Positions 7,209 through 16,883 are shown, numbered from the stretch's first letter. The stretch is 54,924 bases of DNA from Blautia sp. (GCA_017515325.1 JAFWGA010000011.1:1-54924), one strand, 5' to 3'. Program-made: numbers and translations. Notes: generated by a model from the letters alone, not told the origin.

Positions 7209-8435
7209 ATGAAAGAAAAAGTAGTTCTTGCCTACTCCGGCGGGCTCGACACCACCGCCCTGATTCCCTGGCTCAAGGAGAATTTTGATTATGAGGTCAT
7301 CTGCTGCTGTGTCAACTGTGGACAGGGCAATGAATTGGACGGATTAGAGGAAAGGGCAAAGCTTTGCGGTGCCTCCAAGCTTTACATCGAGGATGTAATC
7401 GATGAATTCTGCGAGGATTATATCATGCCATGTGTCCAGGCCGGTGCCGTCTATGAACATAAGTATCTGCTCGGCACATCCATGGCACGCCCGGTCATCG
7501 CCAAAAAACTGGTTGAGATCGCCCGTAAAGAAAACGCTTCCGCCATCTGCCATGGTGCTACCGGAAAAGGAAATGACCAGATCCGCTTCGAGCTTACCAT
7601 CAAAGCCCTCGCTCCGGACCTGAAGATCATTGCTCCCTGGCGTATGACCGATGTCTGGAAAATGCAATCCAGACAGGACGAAATTGAATACTGTAAGGCT
7701 CATGGCATCCATCTTCCTTTTGATGCCAGCCATAGCTACAGCAGAGACCGTAACCTCTGGCATATCAGCCATGAGGGATTGGAGCTTGAAAATCCCTCTC
7801 AGGCACCGAATTACGATGACATGCTCGTCCTGAGCGTGACTCCCCAGCATGCGCCTGATCAGGAGACAGCCGTTACCATGACCTTTGAAGCCGGCGTTCC
7901 GGTATCTCTTAACGGCAAAGCCATGAAGGTTTCCGAGATCATTGCCGAGCTCAACCGCCTTGGCGGCGAAAACGGCATCGGTATTGTCGATATCGTAGAA
8001 AACCGCGTTGTCGGCATGAAGTCCCGCGGCGTCTATGAGACTCCCGGTGGTACCATCCTGATGGAAGCCCATGAGCAGCTGGAGGAGCTGATCCTCGACA
8101 GGGAAACCCTGGAGATGAAGAAAAAGCTTGGCAGCCAGTTCGCTCAGATCGTCTATGAAGGAAAATGGTTTACTCCGCTCCGGGAAGCCATTCAGGCCTT
8201 TGTCGCCTCCACTCAGCAATACGTCACCGGCGAGGCCAAGCTTGTCCTCTACAAGGGCAACATCATCAAGGCAGGAACCACATCCGACTACAGTCTCTAT
8301 AATGAGTCACTGGCCTCCTTTACCACCGGAGAGCTCTATGACCACCATGACGCCAGCGGCTTCATCACCCTCTTCGGTCTTCCTCTCAAGGTCCGCGCCA
8401 TGAAAATGGCCGAGGTGAAAAACAAGGCGAAATAG
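7209..8435 (+). CDS. argG: argininosuccinate synthase
   Basis: 408 residues. The enzyme condenses citrulline and aspartate with ATP. The N-type ATP pyrophosphatase P-loop is AYSGGLDTT (8-16), and further family segments GATGKGNDQIRFE and APWRMTDVW are present. AGGAGG sits 8 nt before the ATG. It is transcribed alone from its own promoter, divergent from argCJBD, and ends at a bidirectional terminator. argF and argH are not in the window, so this locus is only part of the pathway. Confidence 0.97.
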   Translation: MKEKVVLAYSGGLDTTALIPWLKENFDYEVICCCVNCGQGNELDGLEERAKLCGASKLYIEDVIDEFCEDYIMPCVQAGAVYEHKYLLGTSMARPVIAKKLVEIARKENASAICHGATGKGNDQIRFELTIKALAPDLKIIAPWRMTDVWKMQSRQDEIEYCKAHGIHLPFDASHSYSRDRNLWHISHEGLELENPSQAPNYDDMLVLSVTPQHAPDQETAVTMTFEAGVPVSLNGKAMKVSEIIAELNRLGGENGIGIVDIVENRVVGMKSRGVYETPGGTILMEAHEQLEELILDRETLEMKKKLGSQFAQIVYEGKWFTPLREAIQAFVASTQQYVTGEAKLVLYKGNIIKAGTTSDYSLYNESLASFTTGELYDHHDASGFITLFGLPLKVRAMKMAEVKNKAK

Positions 8436-8530
8436 GGCAGCGGGAGACGCAGCCGACTCTCTCCCCACGGCGGGGGGCCGGTCACCGTCAGGTGACAGCT
8501 TTCTTTCGGGCGCTCCTGCCATAAAAAATA

Positions 8531-8564
8531 CGTGAGCTCATGAACTGAGCTCACGATTTTTTTT
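8531..8564. terminator. bidirectional terminator between argG and glgP
   Basis: A perfect 10-bp stem (CGTGAGCTCA with its complement, loop TGAAC) is followed by ATTTTTTTT on the plus strand. On the minus strand it is followed by TATTTTTTAT, so it can serve both convergent genes. Confidence 0.9.
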
Positions 8565-8622
8565 AGTACCCTATTCCTTTGTGTCCTCTTCCTTTACAAT
8601 CGTTTCTGCCAAAGCCTGTACT

Positions 8623-11085
8623 TCAGCCCTTTTTCACCTCTACCTTGTCCAGATGCCAAATCTCATCCACATATTCCCTGATAGTCCTGTCAGAAGTGAA
8701 TTTCCCACTGCAGGCTGTATTCAGCAGAGCCATTCTGGCCCAGGCTCTCTCATCCCGGAAGTCTGCCTCCACCCGCTTCTGGGCTTCTGCATAGGAACGG
8801 AAATCCGCCAGGATAAAGTACTGGTCTGGCCTGTCTGAATACCTGTTGGTCAGCAGAGAATCATACAGGTCACGGAAAAGCTCGGTATCTGATGAGAAGG
8901 TTCCATTGATCAGCTGCATCAGCACCTGACGGATCTCTGTGTCTGTATTATAGATCATATTGGGATCATAACCACCGTTGCGTTCGAAGTTGATGACCTC
9001 CTCTGACCTCAGGCCAAAGATAAAGAAGTTCTCCTCTCCCACTTCCTGAACCATCTCCACGTTTGCCCCGTCGAGAGTTCCCAGGGTAAGGGCACCGTTC
9101 AGCATGAATTTCATGTTGCCGGTACCGGAAGCTTCCTTGCTGGCGGTGGAAATCTGCTCAGAGACATCCGCTGCCGCGAAAATGATCTCACCGTTGGAAA
9201 CACGGTAGTTCTCGATGAAGACCACCTTCAGCTTGCCGCCGATTGACGGATCGTTGTTCACGACTTCCGCCACGGAATTGATCAGCTTGATGATTTTTTT
9301 CGCGCGCTCATATCCCGCCGACGCCTTTGCACCGAAAATGAAGGTCCTGGGATAATAGTCGATCTCCGGATGCTGGCGCATCTCATTGTAAAGGAAGATC
9401 ACATGCAGGATATTCAGGAGCTGGCGCTTGTATTCATGCAGACGCTTTACCTGCACATCAAAAATGGAGTGAGGATTCACCTCAATGCCGTTATGCTCCA
9501 GAATATACTTGGCCAGGCGCTGTTTATTACGGAATTTGATATTCATGAACTCCTGAAGCGCCTTATCGTCATCAGCATAAACGGCCAATCTCTTGATCTG
9601 GGACAAATCCGTGATCCAATCCGGCCCGATATGCTCTGTCACCCAATCGGCCAGCAGCGGATTTCCGTGAAGCAGGAACCGTCTCTGGGTGATACCGTTG
9701 GTCTTGTTGTTGAACTTCTGCGGCATCATCTCGTAGAAGTCACGCAGCTCCTGGTTCTTCAGAATCTCTGTATGAAGCTGGGCGACACCATTGACAGAAA
9801 AACCGGCTACGATGGCAAGGTGAGCCATTTTTACCTGTCCGTCATAGATAATGGCCATCTTCTGGATCTTTTCATAGTTATTCGGATACCGCTCCTTGAT
9901 CTGTTCGATGAAGCGGCGGTTGATCTCCTCAATGATCTGATAAATGCGGGGAAGCAGGCGGGAAAACAGCTCAATAGGCCACTTCTCCAGTGCTTCGGAC
10001 ATAATGGTATGGTTTGTGTAGGCCACACAGCGTGTGGTGATTTCCCATGCCTGATCCCATCCCAGTCCCTCTTCATCCATCAGGATACGCATCAGCTCGG
10101 CAACTGCCACTGTCGGATGGGTATCGTTCATCTGGAAAACCACCTTCGTGGGAAGGAGATTGATATCCTTGTGTTTCTTTTTGAATTTGGCGACAGCCTC
10201 CTGCAGGCTGGCAGACACAAAGAAGTACTGCTGCTTCAGGCGAAGCTCCTTGCCGGCATAATGGTTGTCATTGGGGTAGAGGACCTCAACGATATTGCGG
10301 GCCAGGTTTTCCTGCTCTACCGCCTTCTTGTAGTCACCCTTGTCAAAGGAATCCAGGCCAAAATCCACAACCGGCTCCGCATCCCAGATACGGAGCGTAT
10401 TGACGACATTATTGTTGTAGCCTACGATAGGCATATCGTAGGGGATTGCCCTGACTGACTGATATCCTTCATGGATAAATCTGTAATTCTGCTTCTGGGA
10501 ATCGTATTCCGTACGAACGGTTCCTCCGAAGTGAACCTCCTTGGCGTATTCCGGACGGCGCAGCTCAAAAGGATAACCGTTCCTGAGCCAGTTATCCGGA
10601 GCCTCAATCTGGTAACCATCCTGAATCTTCTGCTTGAACATACCATAATGGTAACGGATACCGCAGCCATAGGCACAGTAATTAAGGGTGGCAAGAGAAT
10701 CCAGGAAACAGGCTGCCAGCCTACCCAGACCACCATTGCCCAGTGCCGGGTCCGGCTCCTGCTCCTCGATCAGGTTCAGGTCCAGCCCTAACTCGTTCAA
10801 AGCTTCCCTCACCTCGCCATAGGCGCCGAGGTTGATCAGATTATTGCCAAGGGCACGGCCCATGAGGAATTCCATGGACATATAATAAACGATCTTGGGA
10901 TCCTGTGCATCATATGCATTCTGAGACAACAGCCAGTTGTCGATGATAACGTCCTTGACGGTATAGCAGACTGCCTGGTAGATCTGTTCCTGGGTAGCTT
11001 CATCGAGGGTACGGCGGTAAAGAAACCTCACGTTATCCGCAACACTCTTCTTGAAAGTTTCTTTTTTAAACTGCTTATCTATCAT
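8623..11085 (-). CDS. glgP: glycogen/maltodextrin phosphorylase
   Basis: 820 residues, the usual length for GT35 alpha-glucan phosphorylases, which release glucose-1-phosphate from glycogen or maltodextrin using phosphate and PLP. The highly conserved PLP-attachment region EASGTGNMKFMLNGALTLGT is present with its lysine, and the N-terminal part shows YMSMEFLMGRALGNNL and ALGNGGLGRLAACFLDS, which line the active site. It is 33 nt downstream of ileS and probably shares its transcript, with no other glycogen gene nearby. Whether it prefers glycogen or maltodextrin cannot be decided from sequence. No clear allosteric phosphorylation site is evident. Confidence 0.95.
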   Translation of the reverse strand: MIDKQFKKETFKKSVADNVRFLYRRTLDEATQEQIYQAVCYTVKDVIIDNWLLSQNAYDAQDPKIVYYMSMEFLMGRALGNNLINLGAYGEVREALNELGLDLNLIEEQEPDPALGNGGLGRLAACFLDSLATLNYCAYGCGIRYHYGMFKQKIQDGYQIEAPDNWLRNGYPFELRRPEYAKEVHFGGTVRTEYDSQKQNYRFIHEGYQSVRAIPYDMPIVGYNNNVVNTLRIWDAEPVVDFGLDSFDKGDYKKAVEQENLARNIVEVLYPNDNHYAGKELRLKQQYFFVSASLQEAVAKFKKKHKDINLLPTKVVFQMNDTHPTVAVAELMRILMDEEGLGWDQAWEITTRCVAYTNHTIMSEALEKWPIELFSRLLPRIYQIIEEINRRFIEQIKERYPNNYEKIQKMAIIYDGQVKMAHLAIVAGFSVNGVAQLHTEILKNQELRDFYEMMPQKFNNKTNGITQRRFLLHGNPLLADWVTEHIGPDWITDLSQIKRLAVYADDDKALQEFMNIKFRNKQRLAKYILEHNGIEVNPHSIFDVQVKRLHEYKRQLLNILHVIFLYNEMRQHPEIDYYPRTFIFGAKASAGYERAKKIIKLINSVAEVVNNDPSIGGKLKVVFIENYRVSNGEIIFAAADVSEQISTASKEASGTGNMKFMLNGALTLGTLDGANVEMVQEVGEENFFIFGLRSEEVINFERNGGYDPNMIYNTDTEIRQVLMQLINGTFSSDTELFRDLYDSLLTNRYSDRPDQYFILADFRSYAEAQKRVEADFRDERAWARMALLNTACSGKFTSDRTIREYVDEIWHLDKVEVKKG

Positions 11086-11118
11086 ATATTGTCCTCCTGC
11101 GCTGTAACGGTCACCATG

Positions 11119-14100
11119 CTACTTCTTTTCTACCCCAAGAGTCACCGTCTCGCCGTTGATATTCCACTCCTTTTCATATCCGGCTGTGCTGCCCAGGGTT
11201 ACATCATCCGCCAGAACCTCCTTACTGATCTGCGGCTTGTGTGCCTCAATCACAGAGAGAATCCTCTTATTGTCCTTTGCGTACAGACGGATGCGGTCAA
11301 GCACCTCAAAACCGGCTTCCTTGCGCATGGTCTGTACCTTGCTGACGATCTCACGGACAAAGCCTTCCTCCACCAGCTCAGGTGTCAGATGGGTATCCAG
11401 GACTACGGCGACACGGGCCGACTGCTCCGTCACGAAGCCCTCCGCCTGTGCTGTCTCAATCAGCAGATCCTCCTCCAGGAGGGAAACCTGATTGCCGTCA
11501 AGCTCCAGCTTCAGTACTCCCTGCTCTCTCAGCTGTGCCATAGCCAGGCTGCCGTTGATTTCGGCAAGAGCCTTTTTGATCTGTCCCAGCAGCTTGCCAT
11601 ACTTGGGTCCTACTGTGCGAAGCTGAGGCTTAAAGCTGTAGGACACGAATTTCTCTACGCTGTCTGCGAAGGATACTTCCTTCACATTCAGCTCATCGGC
11701 GATGATGGAGGTAAAGAAAGAATCCATTTCCTTCTCTGCCTTGACAAACATCCTGGCGACAGGCTGGCGGTTCTTGATATTGGCGGTATTACGGCAGGCA
11801 CGACCAAGAACAACAATTTCCAGAAGCTCGGCCATATCTGCCTCAAGCTCCGGGTCGATCCAGGCTTCTTCTGAGCGCGGGAAATCACAAAGATGAATGC
11901 TCTCCGGAGCCTTCTCGTCCTGGCTGCGTACCAGGTTCTGATAGATCTCCTCCGTCATAAAGGGGATCAGGGGAGCTGCGGCTTTAGATACCGTTACCAG
12001 GGCTGTGTATAAGGTCATATACGCATTGATCTTATCCTGCTCCATACCCTTGGCCCAGAATCTTTCCCGGCAGCGCCTGACATACCAGTTGCTCATGTCG
12101 TCCACAAAGCTCTGCAGGGCTCTTGCGCTCTCCGGGATCCTGTACTGATCCAGGTCTTCATCCACTGTTTTTACCAGAGAACTCAGACGGGACAGAAGCC
12201 ATTTGTCCATGACGGAAAGCTTCCCGTAATCCAGAGAATATTTTGTCGGATCAAAGTGATCAATATTGGCGTAGAGCACAAAGAAGGCATATGTATTCCA
12301 CAGCGTTCCCATAAATTTGCGCTGGCCTTCCTGAACTGCTTTTCCGTGAAAGCGGTTGGGAAGCCAGGGAGCTGAGTTGATATAAAAATACCAACGGATT
12401 GCGTCTGCCCCATAGGTTTCAAGGGCTTCAAAGGGGTCTACCGCATTCCCCTTGGTCTTACTCATCTTGACGCCGTTTTCGTCCTGAACATGGCCAAGTA
12501 CGATAACGTTTTCATAGGGAGCCTTATTAAACAAAAGGGTGGACTCGGCCAGAAGGGAATAGAACCATCCCCTGGTCTGGTCTACTGCCTCGGAGATAAA
12601 CTGAGCGGGGAACTGAGACTTGAACAGTTCCTGGTTCTCGAAGGGATAATGATGCTGGGCAAAGGGCATGGCACCCGAATCAAACCAGCAGTCGATCACC
12701 TCCGGCACTCTGTGCATCATCTTGCCGCATTTCGGACAAGGGATGAGCACATTATCGATATAGGGACGATGCAGCTCAACCTTCGCCGCATCAGGATGAT
12801 TGCTTTTGGCTGCCAGCTCTTGTCTGCTGCCGATGGATTCCATATGGCCGCATTCACACTCCCAGATATTCAGCGGAGTTCCCCAATATCGGTTGCGACT
12901 GATCCCCCAATCCTGGACATTCTCCAGCCAGTCGCCAAAGCGTCCCTTGCCGATACTCTCAGGGATCCAGTTGATGGTATTGTTATTACGAATCAGATCG
13001 TCCTTGACAGCAGTCATGCGGATGAACCAGGATTCCCTGGCATAATACAGAAGAGGAGTCGAGCAGCGCCAGCAATGGGGATACTCATGTTCAAACTTTG
13101 GTGCCGAGAATAAGAGACCTCTCTGGGAAAGATCCTTGATTACCTCAGGATCCGCGCTGATTGCCCCTGCTTTGATTTCTTCCTCGGTGGGCTTTGCCCG
13201 CATTCCCTTGAAAGGAGGCTGGGTCATGACTCCCTTGGGATCGACAAACTGGACAAAGGGGAGATCATAGTTTCTGCCTACCCTGGCGTCATCCTCACCA
13301 AAGGCTGGTGCCTGGTGCACGATGCCGGTGCCGTCTGACATGGTGACATAGGGATCACAGGTAACAAAATGAGCCTTTTTATGCTGCTTTTCGGCAGCCT
13401 CGGCGCAACAGGGATACAGGGGAATGTACTCCTTGTACTCCAACTCCTTCCCCTTGCAGGTGGAGATCACCTCGTAGGCCGGGATGCCGTTTTTCTCATC
13501 ACCAAGACTGCCAAGAACAGGATCTAAGAGAGCCTGAGCCAGAATATAGATGCAGCCGTCTGCAGCCTTTACCTTGGCATAGGTCTCGTCGGGATTTACG
13601 CAGAGCGCCGTGTTGGAAAGAAGGGTCCACGGTGTAGTGGTCCATGCCAGGAAATACCCTTCCTCGTCCTTCATCTGGAAGCGGACGATGGCAGAGCGTT
13701 CCTTGACAGTCTTATATCCCTGGGAGACCTCTTGTGCGGAAAGCGGTGTCCCACACCTGGGACAATAAGGTACGATCTTAAATCCTTTGTACAAGAGCCC
13801 TTTATTCCAGATTTCGTTCAGAGCCCACCACTCAGACTCGATAAAGTCGTCATGATAAGTAACATAGGGGTTGTCCATATCTGCCCAAAAGCCGACAGTA
13901 CCGGAGAAATCCTCCCACATGCCCTTATACTTCCAGACGCTCTCCTTACACTGCTTGATGAATGGCTCGATCCCATATTCTTCAATCTGATCCTTGCCGT
14001 TGATTCCCAGCTTTTTTTCAACCTCAAGCTCCACAGGCAGTCCGTGGGTATCCCATCCTGCCTTGCGGGGAACCATATAACCCTTCATGGTACGATAACG

Positions 14101-14307
14101 CGGGATCATATCCTTTATGACTCGAGTCAGCACGTGACCGATATGGGGCTTTCCATTGGCCGTGGGCGGCCCGTCATAAAAGGTATAGGTAGGTCCTCCC
14201 TCGCGGATCTCCATACTTTTTTCAAAAATATGGTTTTCTTTCCAGAATCTCTCGATATTCTTTTCTCTGTCGACGAAATTCAGGTTGGTATCTACTTTCT
14301 GGTACAC
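11119..14307 (-). CDS. ileS: isoleucyl-tRNA synthetase, long (type 2-like) form
   Basis: 1062 residues. It charges tRNA-Ile and edits valine. The class I signature motifs are visible as PHIGH (54-58) and KMSKTKGN, with the connective editing domain between them (SNTALCVNPDETYAKV region). The length and the C-terminal end (WNINGETVTLGV) resemble the longer type 2 enzymes rather than the roughly 920-residue type 1 enzymes with a C-terminal zinc finger; I see no CxxC pair at the very end. Some type 2 enzymes are naturally mupirocin tolerant, which is inference only here. The gene has its own promoter and a leader with competing hairpins, but no recognisable T-box. glgP follows after 33 nt. Confidence 0.95.
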   Translation of the reverse strand: MYQKVDTNLNFVDREKNIERFWKENHIFEKSMEIREGGPTYTFYDGPPTANGKPHIGHVLTRVIKDMIPRYRTMKGYMVPRKAGWDTHGLPVELEVEKKLGINGKDQIEEYGIEPFIKQCKESVWKYKGMWEDFSGTVGFWADMDNPYVTYHDDFIESEWWALNEIWNKGLLYKGFKIVPYCPRCGTPLSAQEVSQGYKTVKERSAIVRFQMKDEEGYFLAWTTTPWTLLSNTALCVNPDETYAKVKAADGCIYILAQALLDPVLGSLGDEKNGIPAYEVISTCKGKELEYKEYIPLYPCCAEAAEKQHKKAHFVTCDPYVTMSDGTGIVHQAPAFGEDDARVGRNYDLPFVQFVDPKGVMTQPPFKGMRAKPTEEEIKAGAISADPEVIKDLSQRGLLFSAPKFEHEYPHCWRCSTPLLYYARESWFIRMTAVKDDLIRNNNTINWIPESIGKGRFGDWLENVQDWGISRNRYWGTPLNIWECECGHMESIGSRQELAAKSNHPDAAKVELHRPYIDNVLIPCPKCGKMMHRVPEVIDCWFDSGAMPFAQHHYPFENQELFKSQFPAQFISEAVDQTRGWFYSLLAESTLLFNKAPYENVIVLGHVQDENGVKMSKTKGNAVDPFEALETYGADAIRWYFYINSAPWLPNRFHGKAVQEGQRKFMGTLWNTYAFFVLYANIDHFDPTKYSLDYGKLSVMDKWLLSRLSSLVKTVDEDLDQYRIPESARALQSFVDDMSNWYVRRCRERFWAKGMEQDKINAYMTLYTALVTVSKAAAPLIPFMTEEIYQNLVRSQDEKAPESIHLCDFPRSEEAWIDPELEADMAELLEIVVLGRACRNTANIKNRQPVARMFVKAEKEMDSFFTSIIADELNVKEVSFADSVEKFVSYSFKPQLRTVGPKYGKLLGQIKKALAEINGSLAMAQLREQGVLKLELDGNQVSLLEEDLLIETAQAEGFVTEQSARVAVVLDTHLTPELVEEGFVREIVSKVQTMRKEAGFEVLDRIRLYAKDNKRILSVIEAHKPQISKEVLADDVTLGSTAGYEKEWNINGETVTLGVEKK

Positions 14308-14330
14308 TGTTTTTTAACCTCCATCTCCCG

Positions 14331-14427
14331 CTTTCTCAAATGCCAGGCAACTGTTCCGTCAAGCCTTATCGTTTACGAGAAAGAAGCAATCGTCCTGCAC
14401 CTTCGGTCTGGACTCCCGGACTTTCTC
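14331..14427 (-). promoter_or_regulatory. ileS leader with mutually exclusive hairpins
   Basis: Read on the minus strand, GAGAAAG (14427-14421), CTTTCTC (14383-14377) and GAGAAAG (14337-14331) occur in that order. The middle copy can pair with either the first or the last, so two exclusive folds exist with loops of 37 and 39 nt. The first fold is reinforced inside by GTCC/GGAC. The last GAGAAAG lies just before the GGAGG of ileS. No T-box AGGGTGGNACCGCG-like sequence is present. Control of ileS expression is inferred. Confidence 0.5.
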
Positions 14428-14450
14428 AGTAATTTGTTCGTTAGCGTATT

Positions 14451-14480
14451 ATTATATGGTCTCTCTCAAAGGCTCGTCAA
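14451..14480 (-). promoter_or_regulatory. ileS promoter
   Basis: On the minus strand TTGACG (14480-14475), an 18-bp spacer and TATAAT (14456-14451). The predicted transcript has a leader of about 135 nt containing the alternative hairpins. Confidence 0.75.
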
Positions 14481-14634
14481 GGCTTTTCATCCAATTCTGC
14501 ACTTGTTCCAATTCCGCGGGGATATATAGACTTTTTCTTGGGAACTATGCCTATTGATATCTTTTGCGGCAAAAATGGAATCGTGCATTATTTCTTTCCT
14601 TTGTCCAGGCTTTTCGTGCTGCAAAAGACATAAC

Positions 14635-14663
14635 TTTACATTAGAATCATAAATTGTTATAAT
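14635..14663 (+). promoter_or_regulatory. promoter of the D,D-carboxypeptidase gene
   Basis: TTTACA (14635-14640), a 17-bp spacer and TATAAT (14658-14663), about 65 nt before the ATG. Confidence 0.75.
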
Positions 14664-14729
14664 GTCAGTATGCACATACGATAAAATTACCCATTGGCTA
14701 TCGGTTGAGACTGGGAGGATCTTTTACAT

Positions 14730-16025
14730 ATGAAGTTATTGATTCGAAAAATGCTTTCCATAATTATATGCTTCTCTTTGGTATTAAGCTGGTCTGCGAT
14801 ATCTCCGGCTCAGGAGGCTTCTTCCACAGAGACTTTGGAAGGGGAAGCAGCCGAGAATCGGACACAGGATGAAGGAGAGTCGGAACAGGCAGAATCTTCT
14901 TCCCAGTCCAGTGCTCCCACGGAATCTCATTTGCCCACTTACCAGGATGCTCCTCAGAGCAATTCCTGGGAAAACTGGCCTGAGGGGCCTCTGATTGAGG
15001 GAGCTGCCGCTATTGTCATGGATCTGGATACGGATGCCATTCTCTATGCCAAGAATATTGATACTCCGCATTATCCGGCCAGTATCACCAAGGTTATGAC
15101 CGGTCTGCTGGCCTGTGAGTACCTGAATCCGTCTGATTCCTTTGTCATGACAGAGTCCGCCGCATATGGGATTGAGCCGGGCAGTTCTTCGATTTATGGA
15201 GACACGAATGAAAAATTCACCGTCGAACAGGGCCTGATGGCGCTTATGCTGGAATCGGCCAATGAAATGGCGCTAATGCTGGGAGAATTGGTCAGTGGAT
15301 CGGAAAAGAAGTTCGTAGAGCTGATGAATCTGCGGGCACGTCAGCTGGGCTGCACCCATACCCATTTTAACAATCCCAATGGGCTCCCGGATTCGACCCA
15401 TGTTACCACAGCCAGGGATATGGCTTTAATCGGCAAGGCCGCCTGGAATAATCTCACATTCCGCCGCTACTATACTACGGATTATTATGAGATCCCACCG
15501 ACCAATATTATGAAGGAGACCCGTTATCTGTTAAACAATCACAGGATGATGGAAGGAAGAGATTATTATTATGAAGGAGTTGTCGGGGGAAAAACAGGTT
15601 ATACGGATGATGCCGGAAATACCCTGGTTACTTTTTGTCAGCGTGACGGCATGAACCTGGTTGTCGTCGTTCTATCCTCCACCATCGGCGCCTTCCCGGA
15701 TACGGCAGCCCTTCTGGACTATGCCTATAGTAATTTTGAACATCTGCGCCTGTCCATCAGCCAGAATCCGACCCCTTCACTGCTTCCCAGTGAAAGATTC
15801 ATCCTTAAGCCTGCAGCCGATGGCGGATCGGTCTTTCCCTTCCGGGAAAATGTGGTACTTACCATTCCTGTCGGCACAAGCCGTTCAGAGATAAGCTCTC
15901 GTCAATCCCTGGAAAGTAATGCGGCGGGTCCCTTTCTGATCCGGAGTGAATTCACCTACCATGGTCATCCCGTCGGATATGGGATCCAGTATGAGAAAAA
16001 AGGCATCGGTAGTATTCTTCGATAG
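14730..16025 (+). CDS. dacF: D-alanyl-D-alanine carboxypeptidase (peptidase S11, DacA/DacF type)
   Basis: 431 residues. A signal peptide (about 1-27) is followed by an acidic, Ser/Glu-rich linker (30-80) and then the penicillin-binding domain. The three catalytic motifs are in order: SITK (118-121), SAN (176-178) and KTG (288-290). The enzyme trims the terminal D-Ala from peptidoglycan pentapeptides outside the membrane. The C-terminal part (about 340-430) is short and lacks an obvious amphipathic membrane anchor. It is transcribed alone from a good promoter and ends at a strong terminator. Which paralogue (DacA, DacB or DacF) it represents cannot be settled by eye. Confidence 0.9.
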   Translation: MKLLIRKMLSIIICFSLVLSWSAISPAQEASSTETLEGEAAENRTQDEGESEQAESSSQSSAPTESHLPTYQDAPQSNSWENWPEGPLIEGAAAIVMDLDTDAILYAKNIDTPHYPASITKVMTGLLACEYLNPSDSFVMTESAAYGIEPGSSSIYGDTNEKFTVEQGLMALMLESANEMALMLGELVSGSEKKFVELMNLRARQLGCTHTHFNNPNGLPDSTHVTTARDMALIGKAAWNNLTFRRYYTTDYYEIPPTNIMKETRYLLNNHRMMEGRDYYYEGVVGGKTGYTDDAGNTLVTFCQRDGMNLVVVVLSSTIGAFPDTAALLDYAYSNFEHLRLSISQNPTPSLLPSERFILKPAADGGSVFPFRENVVLTIPVGTSRSEISSRQSLESNAAGPFLIRSEFTYHGHPVGYGIQYEKKGIGSILR

Positions 16026-16041
16026 GATAGAAGAAGGAAAA

Positions 16042-16079
16042 AGCACCTGGCATTTGCATGGAATGCCAGGTGCTTTTTT
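16042..16079 (+). terminator. terminator after the carboxypeptidase gene
   Basis: A 13-bp perfect stem (AGCACCTGGCATT with its complement, loop TGCATGG) runs directly into TTTTTT. Confidence 0.92.
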
Positions 16080-16148
16080 ATGGCAGGGGCGCCTCCCCCT
16101 ACCCTATTCTATCAAAGATTCTCCGAAAAGGAGTTGACGCGCAGATTG

Positions 16149-16883
16149 TTATTCCGCTGCGGCAATGGAGGTGATATGGGGATTGGCACCCTGATACCAG
16201 TAAAGGAAGCCTTCCATATCTACGACATCACCGATCTCAAGCTCTGTCACTGCTTTGTAGACGTCGGTGGTATTGTCGCAAAGGTAGGATTCTACGGTAA
16301 AGGAGTAGGTTTCTCCATCCAGAGAGGCATTGAAATACAGGTCGTCTCCATCCTGGCCGGATCCATCGTAGCTGTAGAGGAAAGCAAGGTCATTGCCGTC
16401 ATCATCCTGACCGGCTGCTTCAATGGTCAGTCCCTTGAAGGAAACCTTGCGGTTCTGAAGATCAATCAGTTCATCCTTGCCAAGTAGCTCGGTCGCATCC
16501 TCTGCTTCGGCGATAAATTCTCCTTCTTCGATCTCAAAGGTGGCGTCAACGATTTCGACTTCCCCCTCCCACTCGGATTTGTAGCCCGTGACCTTTATCT
16601 TTGTCCCCTCGACAAGCTTTTCATAATCTTCTTCTGAACAGGCTGCACTGTAGATAAAATAGGCACCATCTTCGTCCTGGGTATAGAGGGTGGCTGTGTC
16701 CTGCCACCAGGACTGCTTGGCCTGTACATAGGTCTCTACGACAACTTCTGAATCCAGTTCAGCAGCTACGTACTCTTCGTAGGTCATAACGCCTTCGCTT
16801 TTTTCTTCCGCGGCTGCTCCGATGCAGGTCATTGCAGTCAGGGCACAAACACTGGCGATCAGGATAGCAATTCTTCTTTTCAT
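16149..16883 (-). CDS. small acidic secreted protein, function unknown
   Basis: 244 residues. A typical signal peptide (MKRRIAILIASVCALTAM, cleavage likely near AAA at 23-25) precedes a very acidic mature protein. The mature part looks like two similar beta-rich halves, about 40-120 and 135-240. Each half contains a short 'G-x-x-V-x-V/M-x-G' strand turn (LVEGTKIKVTGYK; ELEIGDVVDMEGFLY) reminiscent of OB-folds, so a tandem OB-fold protein is my best structural guess. I do not recognise the family. It is monocistronic with a strong promoter and a long leader of about 190 nt. AAGGAGG precedes the ATG. Confidence 0.8.
   Translation of the reverse strand: MKRRIAILIASVCALTAMTCIGAAAEEKSEGVMTYEEYVAAELDSEVVVETYVQAKQSWWQDTATLYTQDEDGAYFIYSAACSEEDYEKLVEGTKIKVTGYKSEWEGEVEIVDATFEIEEGEFIAEAEDATELLGKDELIDLQNRKVSFKGLTIEAAGQDDDGNDLAFLYSYDGSGQDGDDLYFNASLDGETYSFTVESYLCDNTTDVYKAVTELEIGDVVDMEGFLYWYQGANPHITSIAAAE

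Larger units (their letters stand above)
14308..14729. other. divergent ileS/dacA control region (422 nt)
   Basis: It holds the ileS leader and promoter (minus), about 150 nt without recognisable content, and the dacA promoter (plus). A 62-codon minus-strand frame across it has no ribosome binding site and no family resemblance and is not called. Confidence 0.6.

Noticed and set aside
9370-10458. 362-codon plus-strand frame opposite glgP
   Set aside because: Antisense of a highly conserved enzyme; no protein family resemblance.
14308-14480. T-box riboswitch upstream of ileS
   Set aside because: The conserved T-box bulge sequence and terminator/antiterminator pair are not visible; competing GAGAAAG/CTTTCTC hairpins are reported instead.
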